Positions 1 to 12,771 of a stretch of 64,000 nucleotides of DNA are shown here, one piece after another. Under the pieces are notes generated by a model. That model made no database searches, was not told the origin of the DNA, and saw only the letters and a program-made list of their open reading frames with translations. Positions within the stretch are counted from its first letter, which is position 1; every line of letters begins with the position of its first letter. This stretch comes from Camarhynchus parvulus. Its lineage: Eukaryota > Chordata > Aves > Passeriformes > Thraupidae. Made by a program: the position numbers and the translations under genes. The DNA lies in the NCBI RefSeq assembly GCF_901933205.1, contig NC_044578.1, positions 11,928,501 through 11,992,500 of the forward strand. Reading direction: 5' to 3'.

Positions 1-3000
1 TGTGGAACTGAACTTGACTTCTGCATCTGCTCAGTGATAGTGAAGTTGTTTCGATGCCTATTTCTATATGTGTGTAAATGTATATATAGCCAACACTTAA
101 TATTATAAATAATAATATATAGTATTGTTATCAATCACCACCTCTGTCGTAAGATTCCTGAAGATATGGATGGAGCGTTTTTCAAAAGCAGAGCCCATGC
201 CATGGCAATGAGGAGCTCTCCCCATGGCTCTTGGACAGGGACCTCCTTCTGATTTCTTTTTTTTCCTTTGGATTTCTTTCCCAAAGCTCCATCTCATCTG
301 TTTTTCAAAAATAAGCAGAAGCAGCTTTTTCACATTTTCTGCCACTGTGAGACAATCTTCCCTTAATGAAGGATGAGAATGAGAGGTGCTCCCTTCTTCT
401 TCCCTTATGGGGGAACAATGATGCCTTTTGAGGAGTTGAGAGCAGGAGAAAATTCACCAAAAAAAACCCCAAAAAGTGAAATTCATGAGTTTTATAATAA
501 TATATGTAATCAGTGGTTTGCAGAGGCACATTTTTCCTGACAGTCCAAATAATTTTGCTTTGTGATGGGTAATTCCAGGTAAATATGTTCTGAAGATACT
601 AACTTCAACTTCTCAGCTTTCTTCATCCATTTGCTAAGGGTATGCCAATTTTGCTGGATGAATTTGGTCCCTAGGGGTTGGATTCCCAAAGCAGATAGCT
701 GGCAGGAGGATTTGGTGACAACGCCTCTGATGAAATACATTGTTATATAAAGCTGTTTTTTGGCTGTCAGTTGACGTCTGGCGTGTCATGAAACAGCGTG
801 GTTTGGAGCTGTGCTTTTATGAGCAAATTCTGACATCCCTGTGTCGTATTCTGTAGGGCTCAAGGGATAAACATATTATAAAATTTGTTTTTTTGGAGTA
901 GCAAAGAGAACTGTCTGTACCTACGGACAGGAGAGATTTATTTCAGAGTGAATTTATTTACAGGAACAAATTATGATACGGAGAAATTTCTAATCTTTTT
1001 CATGTGTGAAACACAGCCTGAGAAAAATACTTTTACATTCAAATTATTCTTGTTAAGATCGTTTTCCATGCAGTTAACTGATTAATTTCATTCCAGTTTT
1101 ACCTCCCCTCTATTGCTGGAAATAGCCATTCCTGTTTTTATTGGAAAGAACTCCGTTTAGTTCATAGGAATAAATCAACTGTTATTCAGTTGCTTTTTTT
1201 ACTGCTGAGATTAATTTTTATCAGCCCCCTTCCATGTAATCTCTTCTCTTTCCAATTTGTTATGCTAATTATGTCTCCCTGAACTCGCTCTTTTTCTTGT
1301 CCCCAGACTGTCTCATGCAGTGGGGCTTGATGACTGCATTTTGTGGACTGTGTTCAGCTTGTGATTTATTGAATCACTTCAACTCAGAGGCTACAGGAGC
1401 TGGTCTGAGTGGTCCTTTCAGACAGTGTGCTCTGGAGCTGGTGAGAAGCTGATGTACTAACAGGGAGGCTTTCCCTGGAATGCCCTTACCCCATCCCAGC
1501 CTGGCTGCTCCACCAGCTGTTTGGGTGCAGAGCCAGGCTCAGGGCTGGAATCTGCTGAAGGAGGTCAGGTTTTTTGCAGGTTTTACACTAAGTAACTCCT
1601 GGGCCACGTCCTTGTGTACAGTATAAGGTAGTTGGATGTACAAGGCAATCCTCTACATCTCATTTGAGTGTTTTTGCATGTGTAGCCTTGTATGCACTTT
1701 GTCAGGTGTTCATACCTGTGTTACTCTTGAAGTCTCTCCTTCCATTCTTGTTTTTTGTCTTCTTTATTAAGATGGCAGTTTAATTTCTGTTGCACTGCCT
1801 TATATGTGCAATGGACATCATATATATGAGCTTGTTGCTTTATTAATGCTGTTTGTATGCCTTCATTGCTGTTGTATTGTCCCTACAGCTTAAGAGTTAC
1901 TAAAAAATTTATCCCTTGTGCTCTTGCAACTGATGATTTCTCAGAATCACAAAGTGCAGCTGAGGAGAAGCAGGGAGATGTCCCAAGATGCAGATCCATG
2001 TGAGGATTCAGTTCTCATGTGAGGCTGCTCTGCAGAAGTGTGTTATTATCTTACTATTTATTAGTCAAAGCTGCAGCCACCATGAGCTTGTTGGGCCTGC
2101 ACAGGCACTGTCAACAGGGAGAGTGATTTTTTTATTTTGAAAAAGAATAAATTAGGCTTTCAGTTTCCACAGGTGTGTTTCTGAAGGAGGAGATACATAA
2201 ATATGTTCAGCTAACCTTGCAGCTTTCAATGCCGTTTCAAGTCTTTCAGAGGGGAAAATGACATTTACCTGTCCTTGTCAGGGCTCAGATTTTAAAGAAG
2301 ATAATCAGTGATAATTACTGTGCTTGTGCTGGCTTTTGCCATTGAGTTCTTGCTAGAAGGTTTGTCTGCTGACACCACACAAAGACAGGATGCCTTGTCA
2401 GCAGAAGAGGTTGATGTGGGGTGTGGGAACAGCTCTCACCTGCCTGGGGTAGGGCAGGTCTCCCGTGGGACAGAGAGCTCTTGGGCGCTGTCAGTGCATC
2501 TCTGAGGCTGGGTGCAGGCCCATGTCAGGAGCCCACTGCTGTCACAATGGTTTTAATACATGAACCAGTGTAATGGGGAAAGGAAAAAAAGCTTTTTGCC
2601 AGCAGCAGGCCTGCTGGACACACCTCCTTACCTCTGCCCACAGCACTGATACAGGGATAGCTGTTGTTGACTGTAGGTAGTTACTTCTCTTCCAGACCTT
2701 GCTGTGTCAGAGGAGATCAGGAATGCCAGTTGGAATGAATAAAATGCTCCCTGAGTTCCTCCAAAAAAGAATTCCCGAGTTTGATTGTCCTTTTGAGCCA
2801 AATTAGAGGAAGGGCTCCCACTCCTATTATGGTCCTTTGATTGCTTGCTGAGTTTCTCAATAGATGCATTAACTCTGCAAATTCAATTACTGTTCTTGCT
2901 TCTCCTAGTGTCTGAAAACTCAAGGCTAAATTGCTGAAAGATTACTGTCTTTGCTGATATTATGGACCAAAAGGTATTTTGAAATACATAACTCATTTTA

Positions 3001-4289
3001 CAGGTTAAGAGGAAAGAGAACGCTCATTTTGATTGAAGTTTTTGTTAGTCTCAAGACAGAAGTTTCTTTCCATCTTAGTTTCCCATGGAATAAGGTTTAT
3101 TCAGCAGCTCAGACAATTTTGAGTGTGCTGTTGTTTTTCTCCAGGAAAATACTCCTGGAAAGAATTTGAATGCGTTGGCAGAGAGAGTAACAAAGTTTAA
3201 TACAATGTGTTTGAAAGTCCAATCCACTGTTCAGATGTGTTTCTATGAAACCTGTGGGTAGGAGGTTCTTAGTATTAATTGTAAAGAACTTTCTTTAATT
3301 TTGTTTTCTTAAGTGGCACAGCTGCCTAATTCCACTAGTTGCATGGTTACATGAGAACTGGAATGACATTAATTTTAGACTATACCTACCTAAAATGATA
3401 CTGAATTTAGATTTTAAAAGTACTATTTTGGTGTTCAAAATTGATCTCTTCCTATTGTCATCTTTTTACAGTACATAGAGATCTTACTGGCCTTCTCCTT
3501 TCTGAGAAACATGAATCATTTTAACAAAAATGTTTATAAGCATGGGCCAGCACATCACAGAGTGCTTAGAAAGTCTATAGTAATTGTGGCTATATTTGTA
3601 ATTCAAGTGTTTGCCTCCCCCTCACAGAAGTCAGGGTGCTGAGGTACTCTCAACAGGAAAGTGCTGGAGAAGAAATGGGCAGTAATGGTAGGAACCAGGG
3701 AAGGAAGGAGGGCTGAGATTGACATATTACCCTTTACCAGAGGCTTCTGGGGAAGCATAAATAGAGTTTTTGTTATCTGTGTTTACTTGTGCTGTTTGGG
3801 AAATTTTGTGTAAAGGCTTTTCTATTAATGCAGTGCCATCAGAATACAATAAGATTGTTTGTTTTGGAGAGAAAAAGTAAGGAAGGCAGGTTTCCAGTCA
3901 TGTGAGAAAACGGCATTTTCAGAATAATGAGTCTCTGGTTTTCTCTCATAATTGCTTCTTGATTTTTAAATTTGGATGTTATATACACAATTAAGCTATG
4001 AAACACAATATTTTGTTTCAAATAGGTATCGGTGACTTTCACAGAAAATGTGGATTAGTTTTATTTTTTTTCAATTTTGAAGTTGCCATCTCAAGAAATC
4101 AAATTCTGAAAACTTCAACAAAATAGATTTGCCATTCATAACCTTTCCTTGTTTATTTCACTTGGTTAAGTTTTTAGATTCTGTGTTTGATATTAAAAAG
4201 TAAGTCAGTTTGACATTCATTTCATTGTTTGAGATAAGAGAATTCTTCCTGTTTCCTAGATATTACACTTATTCAGGCATTTCTTACTT

Positions 4290-4351
4290 GAAAATATCAT
4301 ACGCTGCATAACCATCTTTGGAAAATGTCATACATGGCATAACCATTTTTG
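4290..4351. repeat. 31-bp imperfect tandem duplication
   Basis: Two adjacent 31-bp copies (4290-4320 and 4321-4351) both run from GAAAAT through a shared CATAACCAT to TTTG and differ at only a few positions. It looks like an old small tandem duplication inside the intron. No function is indicated. Confidence 0.8.
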
Positions 4352-5587
4352 GATGGTTATTTTAGGAAAGCTGTCTTTCCTGACTATCTAAACACTTTAA
4401 ATGGTAAAGTTGTTGCTGAAAAATCTCAGGGAGTAATACACTCACATGGAAAAACTCCAGAAGGTCCTTCATCCTCCCCAGTTTTAATGACAGACATCAG
4501 GGTGTAATACACATTCATGTATTCTGTGAGAGAATGTTTATGATTATAATTATTATGGTGTTAATTCACAATCTGAAGTGTGGCACGGTGCTTTCTAGCA
4601 CAAGTTACTTGTGTCTCTGGTGCTGTAGGATTGGTGCATGTCTGAGAGGAATTGCTGAGTTGCAGTTGGGGTTGAGGCTCCCTGAGGATGGAGGTTCCCT
4701 GTGTGCCGCCCACAGTGCAGAACCCAGCGCAGCTTCTGTGGGTGTGCTTTTGGAAACAGCAGTGCTCAGGGAGCAGAGCTCCCTCTTTCTTAGGGATTCA
4801 TTTTCAAATTGGGTGAGGTGAAATAGATGAATAGTGGAATGAATGGAGATGCTTTGGAGGTTCTGCACCATCTCCTGCTGTCCTGGACCTGTGTGCTGCC
4901 CCTCAGGAGGTTTGGGCTCCCAGAGTTACAGGAGTGGGGTAGGATGGAAAGGATGTAGTGAATCTGCTCAAGTAACCTGGTGATGACTGACATCAGGACA
5001 TGAGTATGAGGGGAGGAAGACTCTTGTGCTGGGAGGGATGGGACCAGCTATATTCCCATCTGCTTCACTGCATGGAAAGAGAGAAAGAGAAGCAGAAAGG
5101 AATAAGTGGTAGCAGTTTGTTTTAGGATTTACAGTTCATTAGTGAATTGGAAGTAAAATTGAATCCACGTTTTACCAGAGATGTGCATTTGAAGAAGTAA
5201 TGAGAAATAAATTGCTTTTAAATGGAGACTTGATTTTTCTCTTCCATCCTCCTCCTGAAAGGTGGATGAGCACAATAGGCCCTTGTAATTTATTTGCTAA
5301 CATAAAAGAGAACGGTAATTGCAAATGATATATTTAAACTTGGTAGATATATTGCTAATTCATTAATCTTGATATTTCTGATCATAGCTGCTTAGTTTAC
5401 TCCTTCAGTGATACACAGAAGAAGTCACTTTAACAAAGGTGAATTAAAAAGAATGACAGGAAAGCAATGCATTGTGTCTTCTTTTGCCTCCAGTCAGACT
5501 CCTTCAAACACTGCAGATCAGGTAGTACCAAGTGATTGGGTGACTGTGACTCCAGTCCATCTCCACCAAGGACAGGATGACCAGTGG

Positions 5588-5825
5588 AGGTTTAAATAGA
5601 AATTAGGAAAACATCTCTTCATTGAAAGGGTGATGAGGCATTGGAACAGGCTGCCCAGGGAAGTGCTGGAATCACCATCCCCAGAAGTGTTCAGAAGGCA
5701 TGTGGATGTGGTACTGGGCAGACGGAAAAGGTTTCAGGGTGGGCATGGTGGTGCTGGGGTAGTGGTTGGACTTGATGATTGTAGAGGTCTCTTCCAACTT
5801 TTTCAGCCTGTTCTGTTTCTGTGGT
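5588..5825 (+). mobile_element. CR1 LINE fragment, 3' end, sense on + strand
   Basis: The sequence follows the 3' end of avian CR1 elements. It includes the CR1 phrases AACAGGCTGCCCAGGGAAGT, TGGAATCACCATCCCCAGAA, GGTGGTGCTGGGGTAGTGG and TTGGACTTGATGATTGTAGA, then AGAGGTCTCTTCCAAC near 5785-5800. It ends in a degenerate TTCTGTTTCTGTGG tail, corresponding to the short terminal repeats (ATTCTATG-like) of CR1. The 5' boundary near 5588 is a truncation, as is usual for CR1 because reverse transcription starts at the 3' end. It lies inside the PTGFR intron in the same orientation as the gene. Only a short non-functional piece of the ORF2 end and 3' UTR remains. Confidence 0.88.
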
Positions 5826-8800
5826 TATGGATCTCTGCAGCTCCTCTTACCCCAGGCTGTCTGTATATTGTCACTTTTTTATTCATTCAGACAGTTCTCT
5901 TCCTCCCCAGTATCGTGTGTTATTTGGGATTCTTCCTTGGGATATTTGTAGGGTATTAGTGGGAGAAGTTCTGTCACTCCTAAACAAATTACAATATTTA
6001 TTTAAGCATTAAAATATGATTTTTTTTCCCAAATGAGTGTGAAAATCTGGAAAAGCAAAGCGACAATAGAGAATTAATAGATCATTTCTAGGGTTTGAAG
6101 CTTTATCCAACTGACATTAATGGAAGAATAAATAAATCCCAAATACTTATAGATCTTGCCTTCCTAAATATGTAAGGATGGTCCTTTTAATTGATATTAG
6201 ACATACTCTTGTTTTCTGGCCCTTAAAATTGTCACGTAAAGCTTCTCTGCCATTGCTGGGTAAAGAATATTTTAATTCTAACTGTAAAATAATATTTTTT
6301 TGTGCAAAAGATTTTTTGATATAGGCTTTGTTTTTAGGCAGGAACACATTCCTCAAGCTGTGGAAACAGGCTTTCTTGTAGCTTTAAAGCATGTAGCTCA
6401 GGAAACAGGTTGTTTATTTGACTTTGGTATGGACGCAATGTCTTTTCATTATGAAGTGAGTCATCTTCTGTTTCCAATGCTAGAATCTTTTCTATCCATA
6501 CCAACAATGCTTTCCTTTCAAATGAGTTATCAATTAAGCTGTGAGAGTAATTACATTGCTAGCTAGTTGAACTGAAGTATTTCTTACTTTGATGGCAGGC
6601 AAAGGAGATAGAGGATTGTCAATCCAAGATAGAAATATTTGGATTATTTAGGAGAAACAAAGAGATGACCCCGAATACTTTATTCAAGCCCAACATGAAG
6701 TTATCCTCTTGCAAAACTGATGCAAAATAGGTAGTGTCTAAGGGGAAAGTTGGCGGAAAATAAAAACTTCACTTTCACATAATGTTTGCAAGTTCATGCA
6801 CACAGACCTGCCCCTGCCCTCTGGTTATGAGGCTTACTTCATAATTTCTTTCCTGTCAACTTCAGTGAGAAATTGCCTGGTCACAGACTAAGCTGTGTCT
6901 GAGAAAGGAATATGAGAACATGTTTTTATTCGCTTTGTGAAAACTTTTGTGATTTCCCATTTTCTCTATACTTTTTGGACTTTTCACACCTCTTTCACAC
7001 CTCTGTAGCTTAACAATACCTTCAAAATATTTATACAGTTCATTTTTAAGGGGGCAAATAGTGAGCCAGTGGATCCACTCTTAATTTTCAGGGGCATTAT
7101 TATTTTATCATAGAAATATACATGAGAGAAAAAGAGACTCCCTTTTTCTACTGCTACTTCTCAAGAGCTGATCCTGCCAAATTGTACATCAGGAATTACT
7201 ACATATGCTCTTAAAAGTACCCTCTGGGCTCTAATGAGGTGGAAAGCTGGCTCATATATTTTGTTGTTACAATACCTTTTTAAATTGGCATTTTTTAATA
7301 AAATCACTATGCTCAGTTAGAATTTAATTGCTAAGCTAAGTGATCATCTGGTATATAAAAGTTGAAGATATAGTTAATGTTTTTCTTTTAGAAAGGGAAA
7401 GGAAAACATTAGGGGGAAAACATGCAGATCTAGAACATAAAAAGCATTATGTGGCATAAGTAGAACAGTGTGTGTACTAATATTTTGATGGCAGAACTGG
7501 TGCACTGCATATTGTTCTTGGAAGCTCTTGTTTTTAAACTGACTTGCAGAATCACATAAAAAAATAAAACGAAGCATACTCAGCTTTGTTGCAACAAATG
7601 CTTGGCTTGTATACTGCAAGATCAATATAGCAATGGTACAGGCAATTTGCTGGCAGTGTTTATTTTTTAACAGCTCTGCTTGGAAGATATAAAATGGTAC
7701 ATAAAATGTGAAGACATATGCATTTGTATTTCTTTTTCACACTATTTTGCAAATTTATTTTCTTACGGTCTGTGTTTATAGAGTACTACAAAATATCATC
7801 CTGTAAGATCCCTTGCCTGTTAGACTGAAGTTGCTTTTGTAAAATGAAAAGTAAAAGTTCAAAAAACTCTAGGAATTCAAAATAAGTGTATATTTTTTGT
7901 TTCAGTGGATTGGGACATAATCAGTAAATTTCTGCCTTGAAACCTCTGTGGTTTAGAAGAAGGGGATTTGCACCTCAGGGGTTTGACATAGACAATAGTG
8001 ACAAAATAGAAGTCTTCTGCAAATACTGAAAAATCCATGGACTTCCTTCCATTAATGGAAATCCTCAGAATGGCTTGTAAGGAAAGCCAAAGGAAGAGGC
8101 TTGGGAGGGTCTGCAAGGTTCCCACAGGGGAGTCTGAGGGCTGAGTTGCAGAAGACAACAACTTCCCATATTTGTCTGTTCTGCTTTCCATGTCAGTCAT
8201 CTCTTGGTGCCTGGGTTTTACCCAGTTTCCTGAAGTCAAGGATAGAACCTGGATTTAGAGCCTGTGAGGTGAAATGCATCAAAGTCTCATTTTTGTCTTA
8301 TTTCTTAACTAGCTCTGAAGTCAGCTGCTTGTTTTGACTGGCTGTCCTTGAGAACTAACAGGAATGTGACTAAGCAGCACAGCCTTTGAGCCTATTGGTT
8401 GTTCTTGTGTAGATCCAATTGGAAGGAAAATTAAATTAGTGCTGTTTATGTTTGGAGAGTGGTGTGAAGCCTTGGAGCAATTTTTTTTGTTTATTGCCCT
8501 GAGCTTTGTCCTTAAGGGAAATGGTAATTCTCTGATGCTGTCTGCTAGGTGCAGAATTGAAGAAGTCAACAATTTCAAAATGTTAAAAGATTTTTCCATC
8601 AGACTTTCTGGATCTTGCAAAGTGAGCTTTGGTTTTAATGAAGTTTAAGATTGGACCAAAAGTATGTGGAAGTTTAATGTATTGTGTCAAGTCCTTCCTT
8701 GACACAAATCTGATTTCTTTTTCTGTAATTTTAGGAATGCTGAATTCTCAGATCCTTTCTTAAACCAGTAAGGGTTGGTATGAGTCAAAGTAATTTTATA

Positions 8801-10341
8801 TCTTTCAGGCAGGTCCCCTTGGTTTAAAAAAATGCTTTTAAAGTTATGCCTTTATACTACCTTTTATAAAGAAAGTTTGAATTGTCATAGTTACATCATG
8901 TGATTTTTTTTTTTGCAAACCAAGGAGACATACTACAGCTGTCTTCATATAAACAGTGTCTAAATCAGCAGAGTGCTACTTAGATTCTTACATTTCTAAA
9001 TATGTTAGAAAATGCCATGAGTTACGTGTATTATTTACCAGCTGGGGATTAATTTTTTGAGTCATGCTGCTGAATCTGCATGAATATTAACTTCATTTGT
9101 GGAGATCAAAGGTGATTAGATATGATGCAATAGTGTTGCCTCTTCCCCTCTTGGGTGCTGCTGCCTACAGAGAACAGAATTCCTTTGTCATACCAGCCTG
9201 GTGGACCTACAGGGAAAGGAAAAAAGGGTTTGAGTTGGTTCCCTGACTTTGAACCAATTATTGACCTCTAATACTCAAATAAGAATAGTTGAAGTGTTCT
9301 TTTTGTGCCTGTGGAGGTGATCCCACTTTCAAAAGTCCACTTGGCACTACACCAAGTTCTGGTGGCAATTTCTGAGCTGATGTCTTGAACCATTTCAAGT
9401 GGTTCAGACACAAATTTCTCACACCCAGGGAGAAAATCCAGACTGTCTGCGTGTTTTGCCTCAATGAAATCCTTAATTAAACAGCTGGTAGTGTATTATC
9501 CTTTTTATAAGCTATGGTCTCAAACTGACTTTGGAACAGTATTTTAAGAATTTAAATTTAAATAAATAGACTATGAAAATGTGAGAGAAATAATAATTTA
9601 TATGAACTTCATTCCATTCCACCCCTCTTCCGCTGAAGTTCAAGTCTTGTTCTAGAAATCAACAGATGATTTTAGAAAGGCTCCAGAACAAAGTCTCCTC
9701 TTTGCACAGTTGCTTGCAGTTTTCTTACATGATTTTTCAGAAGATGTGATGAGCCCCCAGAACTGGGCAGTGTCTTTGCAGGAGAGAGAAACTCACTTCA
9801 TACCCAAAGTGATGGCAACATGTGCTCCTGTCTGCCGCAAGTGCTTAAGCATAAAAATGCTTGTGCTCAGGGCTGCAGTGAGATTCTCTGTCTTATTCCA
9901 TTTCTGTATGGAAATCTTGGCCTCTCAGAACTTCAAAAAACTTTTATATTAGTTTTAGAGATATAAGAAAAACATATTTTTTAATTTCTGCATAATACTC
10001 CCAAATAATGTTAATAATATGGTTAGGAAAATCTTATAAAACAAAATCTGTAGATAATTAGATTTTATCTTATTATTTCTAATCCAGGGGCCTACAGCTG
10101 AGTTGCTTAAATGTGTGTCTGTGTACATAAGGTCTACTTGCTCTGTGTGAATTTAGATGGATTATTTTTTGTATGTCTGATATAGAGGCAACTGAAATGT
10201 TCTGGATGAAGCTTCTGCAAGTCAGAATCCATAGATTAGGTATCAGTTTTCCTTGTTGTCCTGATTTACTTCATTCAAATCCATAATCAAAGCAGAAGTT
10301 GTTTATGTTGAACAGCAAATTAACAGATTCACTTAGAGGTG

Positions 10342-10375
10342 ATTACTTCTAAATGCAAATTACTTCTAAATGCAA
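10342..10375. repeat. 17-bp perfect tandem duplication
   Basis: ATTACTTCTAAATGCAA occurs twice back to back (10342-10358 and 10359-10375) with no mismatch. The perfect identity suggests a recent slippage or short duplication. Each copy contains ATGCAAA or ATGCAAT, close to an octamer-like core, but I attach no function to this. Confidence 0.9.
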
Positions 10376-12433
10376 ACACTTCTCACAAGTGTTCTAGGTA
10401 ACGTGAGAAAATAAGTTTGACAAAGTCTGGATGGAGCTATTTTTCCTTATTAGCAACATTTAGTGCTTTTTTGTCTGGACATGAAATTGCATTGGATTTG
10501 GCATTTATTAACTTCAGAGAATGTGAGAGAAGAACAACAAATTAATTTTTAAATACATCAGATTAGTGGCTTGTGTGTCTGTATTAAGTCAAACATTCTG
10601 AATGGGATAAGGACATTGGTCTGTGAGCTCTGTTGAGCTGTCATTTGCTGCCCAGTCCTGTTTGCAGAGCAAGGAGTATTCTGTCTGAGTTTGCCTTGTG
10701 GTATTGGACCTCTAATAAATAAAATGTAGACTGTCCTGAACAGACATCCCATGTGAAGCCAAAGGAGCTGTTCAAGTTTGGGTGGGCTGCTGATGTCAGA
10801 GAGGAATGTGCCCAGTGGTTGTGAGTGAAAAGCAGATTCAGGGAACTGGCTTGTGTTTGTGTTGGCTTGGTGCTCAGACATTCCTCCTCCTCCCCACACC
10901 AGTTCCCAGCTGTGTTCCTGCCAGTCCTACCAGCTTCCCCAGCAATGTTCCTGGGGGCTTCCTTTGCTGCTCCCATGGAAGCCATACAGAAACACTCCCT
11001 CAAATGCCTCATCAAACAAGCTGAGTGTCCTTTTATGTGTTCACTTTGTGCCATTCAAGCTTATACTCAGATGTGGTGACCTGCAAGCTATAGGAAATAT
11101 AGCTATAGGTCTGGAAATAGAGAGAAGCATTTAAAAAGAAGTACAATAGGTTTGCTGGCTTGTTGAACTTTAGGTTTCTCTCTTCAGTCATTATTCTTTT
11201 TTAGTTTTTCTGTTGAGTTTCTTTTCAATGCATCTTCTTGAAACTACAGCCCTGCGCATGGACAGCCTGACCCTACTTCTCATTGCCCAATAAATTAATG
11301 TACTCAGAGCATCAGTTGTAAAATATCCTGTTTCTTCGTTAAATAACTGCAGTGCTTTAAAGGCTTTGGAACAAAAAGCCTTACAGTGTTTCATCGTTCT
11401 ACCAAAAAAGTCTTCGTGTGGTTTTAACATTACTAACAGGGAGAGATAATTTACCATCTTCTGGCAGATTCCTGGCTTGGCAGATCAGGCTTTCCTCACA
11501 CAGGAACTCAGGTTACAAACGCCCAGTGGCAGCCAGCCTGTAAAGGAGGTATCTGCAGGGCAGGAGTCCCAGTGGCCTGAGTTTCCCTAGGGCTGTGTCC
11601 CTGCAGAACAGGGGCCAGAGCCACACCTTGCTGGGCTGATGTGGCCCTTGGGTATCCTCTACCAGATGCTGCCCTGCTGAGCTGGTCTGGAATTCCTCCA
11701 TGTGGAATTGTTGGCTCTGGTAGTGTTGTTGCTGGTGGAGGTCTGTCCATGTGTGGCATTTCCAGAGGTGAATGAAACCTCCTGTGTCTCCACTGACAAG
11801 TGGCTTTTGTCACCATGGCTTATATTTTCCTACAGACCTCTAAATCCTCTGGTGTCAATAAATCGTGTTCTGCTGCAGTGTAAAAAACGTGAATCTTCTT
11901 GTTGAAGTCAAGGTACTGTATTCCTTATGCAGCCTTTAATTAGGAAAATGTGAAAAAATAAATAGCTGTTACAAAAAAGTGCTGACCTACAAGTGGATTC
12001 TGTCCTTGAGAAAATCCATTTCTGGAACAGTCTTGGCACGCTTTGTTAGATCAAATTCTGGATTAGGTTTTAATTGTTGCTCAGATCAATCCCTTGTTTT
12101 GGAGGGTGTTCCCTGGCTGGTTGCCATCCTCTGCTTACAGTTCAGCAGAAGTAATTCAGGAGAGGCACGTGTATGTCCTTTGTAAAACATTAGAGGATTT
12201 CTAGGATGATAAATCTTGTATGTCTGAAAGTATTTACGTTACAATTTGGGATGCACTGATGCTGTGAAGGTGTGAAGATTAGAGACAATGCTGAAATAAT
12301 TTTGCTCATTTACATGCTCTCTTTGTATGTTTTTTAATGTACAGTTTTACAATACTTGATTTTCAGGTAATTTAAATGTGTGTTTAAATGTGTGTTTTTT
12401 GATGCATAATTCTAAACTATTGCCCTTTGTCAG

Positions 12434-12739
12434 GTGGCCATGGCCAGGATTGGGCTTAGGGAAGGCCACTCAGAGGACACGTGTGAGACGCTCCTGTTCG
12501 CCCTGCGCATGGCCACGTGGAACCAGATCCTGGACCCCTGGGTGTACATCCTGCTCCGCAAGGCTGTCCTCAGGAACCTCTACAAGATCACCAGCGGCTG
12601 CTGCGGCGTGCACGTCATGAACTTACACATGTGGGAGCTCAGCTCCATCAAGAATTCTCTGAAGGTTGCAGCGATATCAGAGTCACCAGGAAGTTCCAAA
12701 CAGATAAACCTCCAGCCTCTCAGCTCCATGGGACAGTAA
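12434..12739 (+). CDS. PTGFR: Prostaglandin F2-alpha receptor (FP), last coding exon
   Basis: This exon encodes the carboxy-terminal 101 residues of a prostanoid GPCR, followed by TAA at 12737-12739. FP receptor binds prostaglandin F2-alpha at the plasma membrane and couples mainly to Gq, raising phosphoinositide turnover and calcium. Exon residues 1-8 finish TM6 and a short third extracellular loop follows. TM7 carries [14 protein letters not shown], whose Arg (exon residue 25) is the conserved prostanoid-receptor arginine thought to bind the ligand carboxylate. The DPWVY at residues 34-38 is the prostanoid version of NPxxY. Helix 8 and tail follow, with a CC pair (56-57, possible palmitoylation) and [20 protein letters not shown], which closely matches the mammalian FP tail and separates it from EP, TP, IP and DP receptors. 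The exon starts after CAG at 12431-12433 in phase 0. It is clearly richer in G+C than its flanks. The last 17 residues, after ISESP-like sequence, differ from the mammalian end and seem a few residues longer. The upstream coding exon lies outside the window. Confidence 0.96.
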   Translation: MAMARIGLREGHSEDTCETLLFALRMATWNQILDPWVYILLRKAVLRNLYKITSGCCGVHVMNLHMWELSSIKNSLKVAAISESPGSSKQINLQPLSSMGQ

Positions 12740-12771
12740 AGTTTAACTGAAAGTTAAACTAAAGTTTAACT
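12740..12771 (+). repeat. Inverted repeat directly after the PTGFR stop codon
   Basis: AGTTTAACT (12740-12748) is followed after a GAA loop by its exact complement AGTTAAACT (12752-12760). A third element, AGTTTAACT again, lies at 12763-12771. The middle arm could pair with either outer copy, giving two mutually exclusive 9-bp stems in the mRNA. The motif begins on the last base of the stop-codon neighbourhood. It is AT-rich, so stability is modest and chance occurrence is possible. Confidence 0.75.

Larger units (their letters stand above)
1..12433 (+). other. PTGFR: PTGFR terminal intron (3' portion, 5' end outside window)
   Basis: This stretch precedes the last PTGFR coding exon and ends in a usable acceptor: a pyrimidine-containing run (TTGCCCTTTGTCAG, ending at 12433) with a branch-point-like TTCTAAAC about 20 bases upstream. 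No reading frame here resembles the amino-terminal, TM1 to TM6 part of a prostanoid receptor, so the intron must be longer than 12.4 kb. Apart from the CR1 fragment at 5588-5825 and the small tandem duplications listed separately, it is plain AT-rich sequence with many stop codons. That the whole stretch is intron is inferred from PTGFR gene structure in other vertebrates, where one intron interrupts the coding region near the end of TM6. An unannotated non-coding transcript or alternative terminal exon cannot be excluded. Confidence 0.75.

Noticed and set aside
11191..11457. Minus-strand 88-codon frame with mixed composition that looked protein-like
   Set aside because: No recognised family, no splice sites I can defend, and it lies in the intron of a + strand gene. 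Left out for lack of support.
11508..11816. Proline- and threonine-rich minus-strand open frame close to the PTGFR exon
   Set aside because: It is low-complexity, matches no family, and another frame in the same place is also open. It is intronic DNA with locally higher GC.
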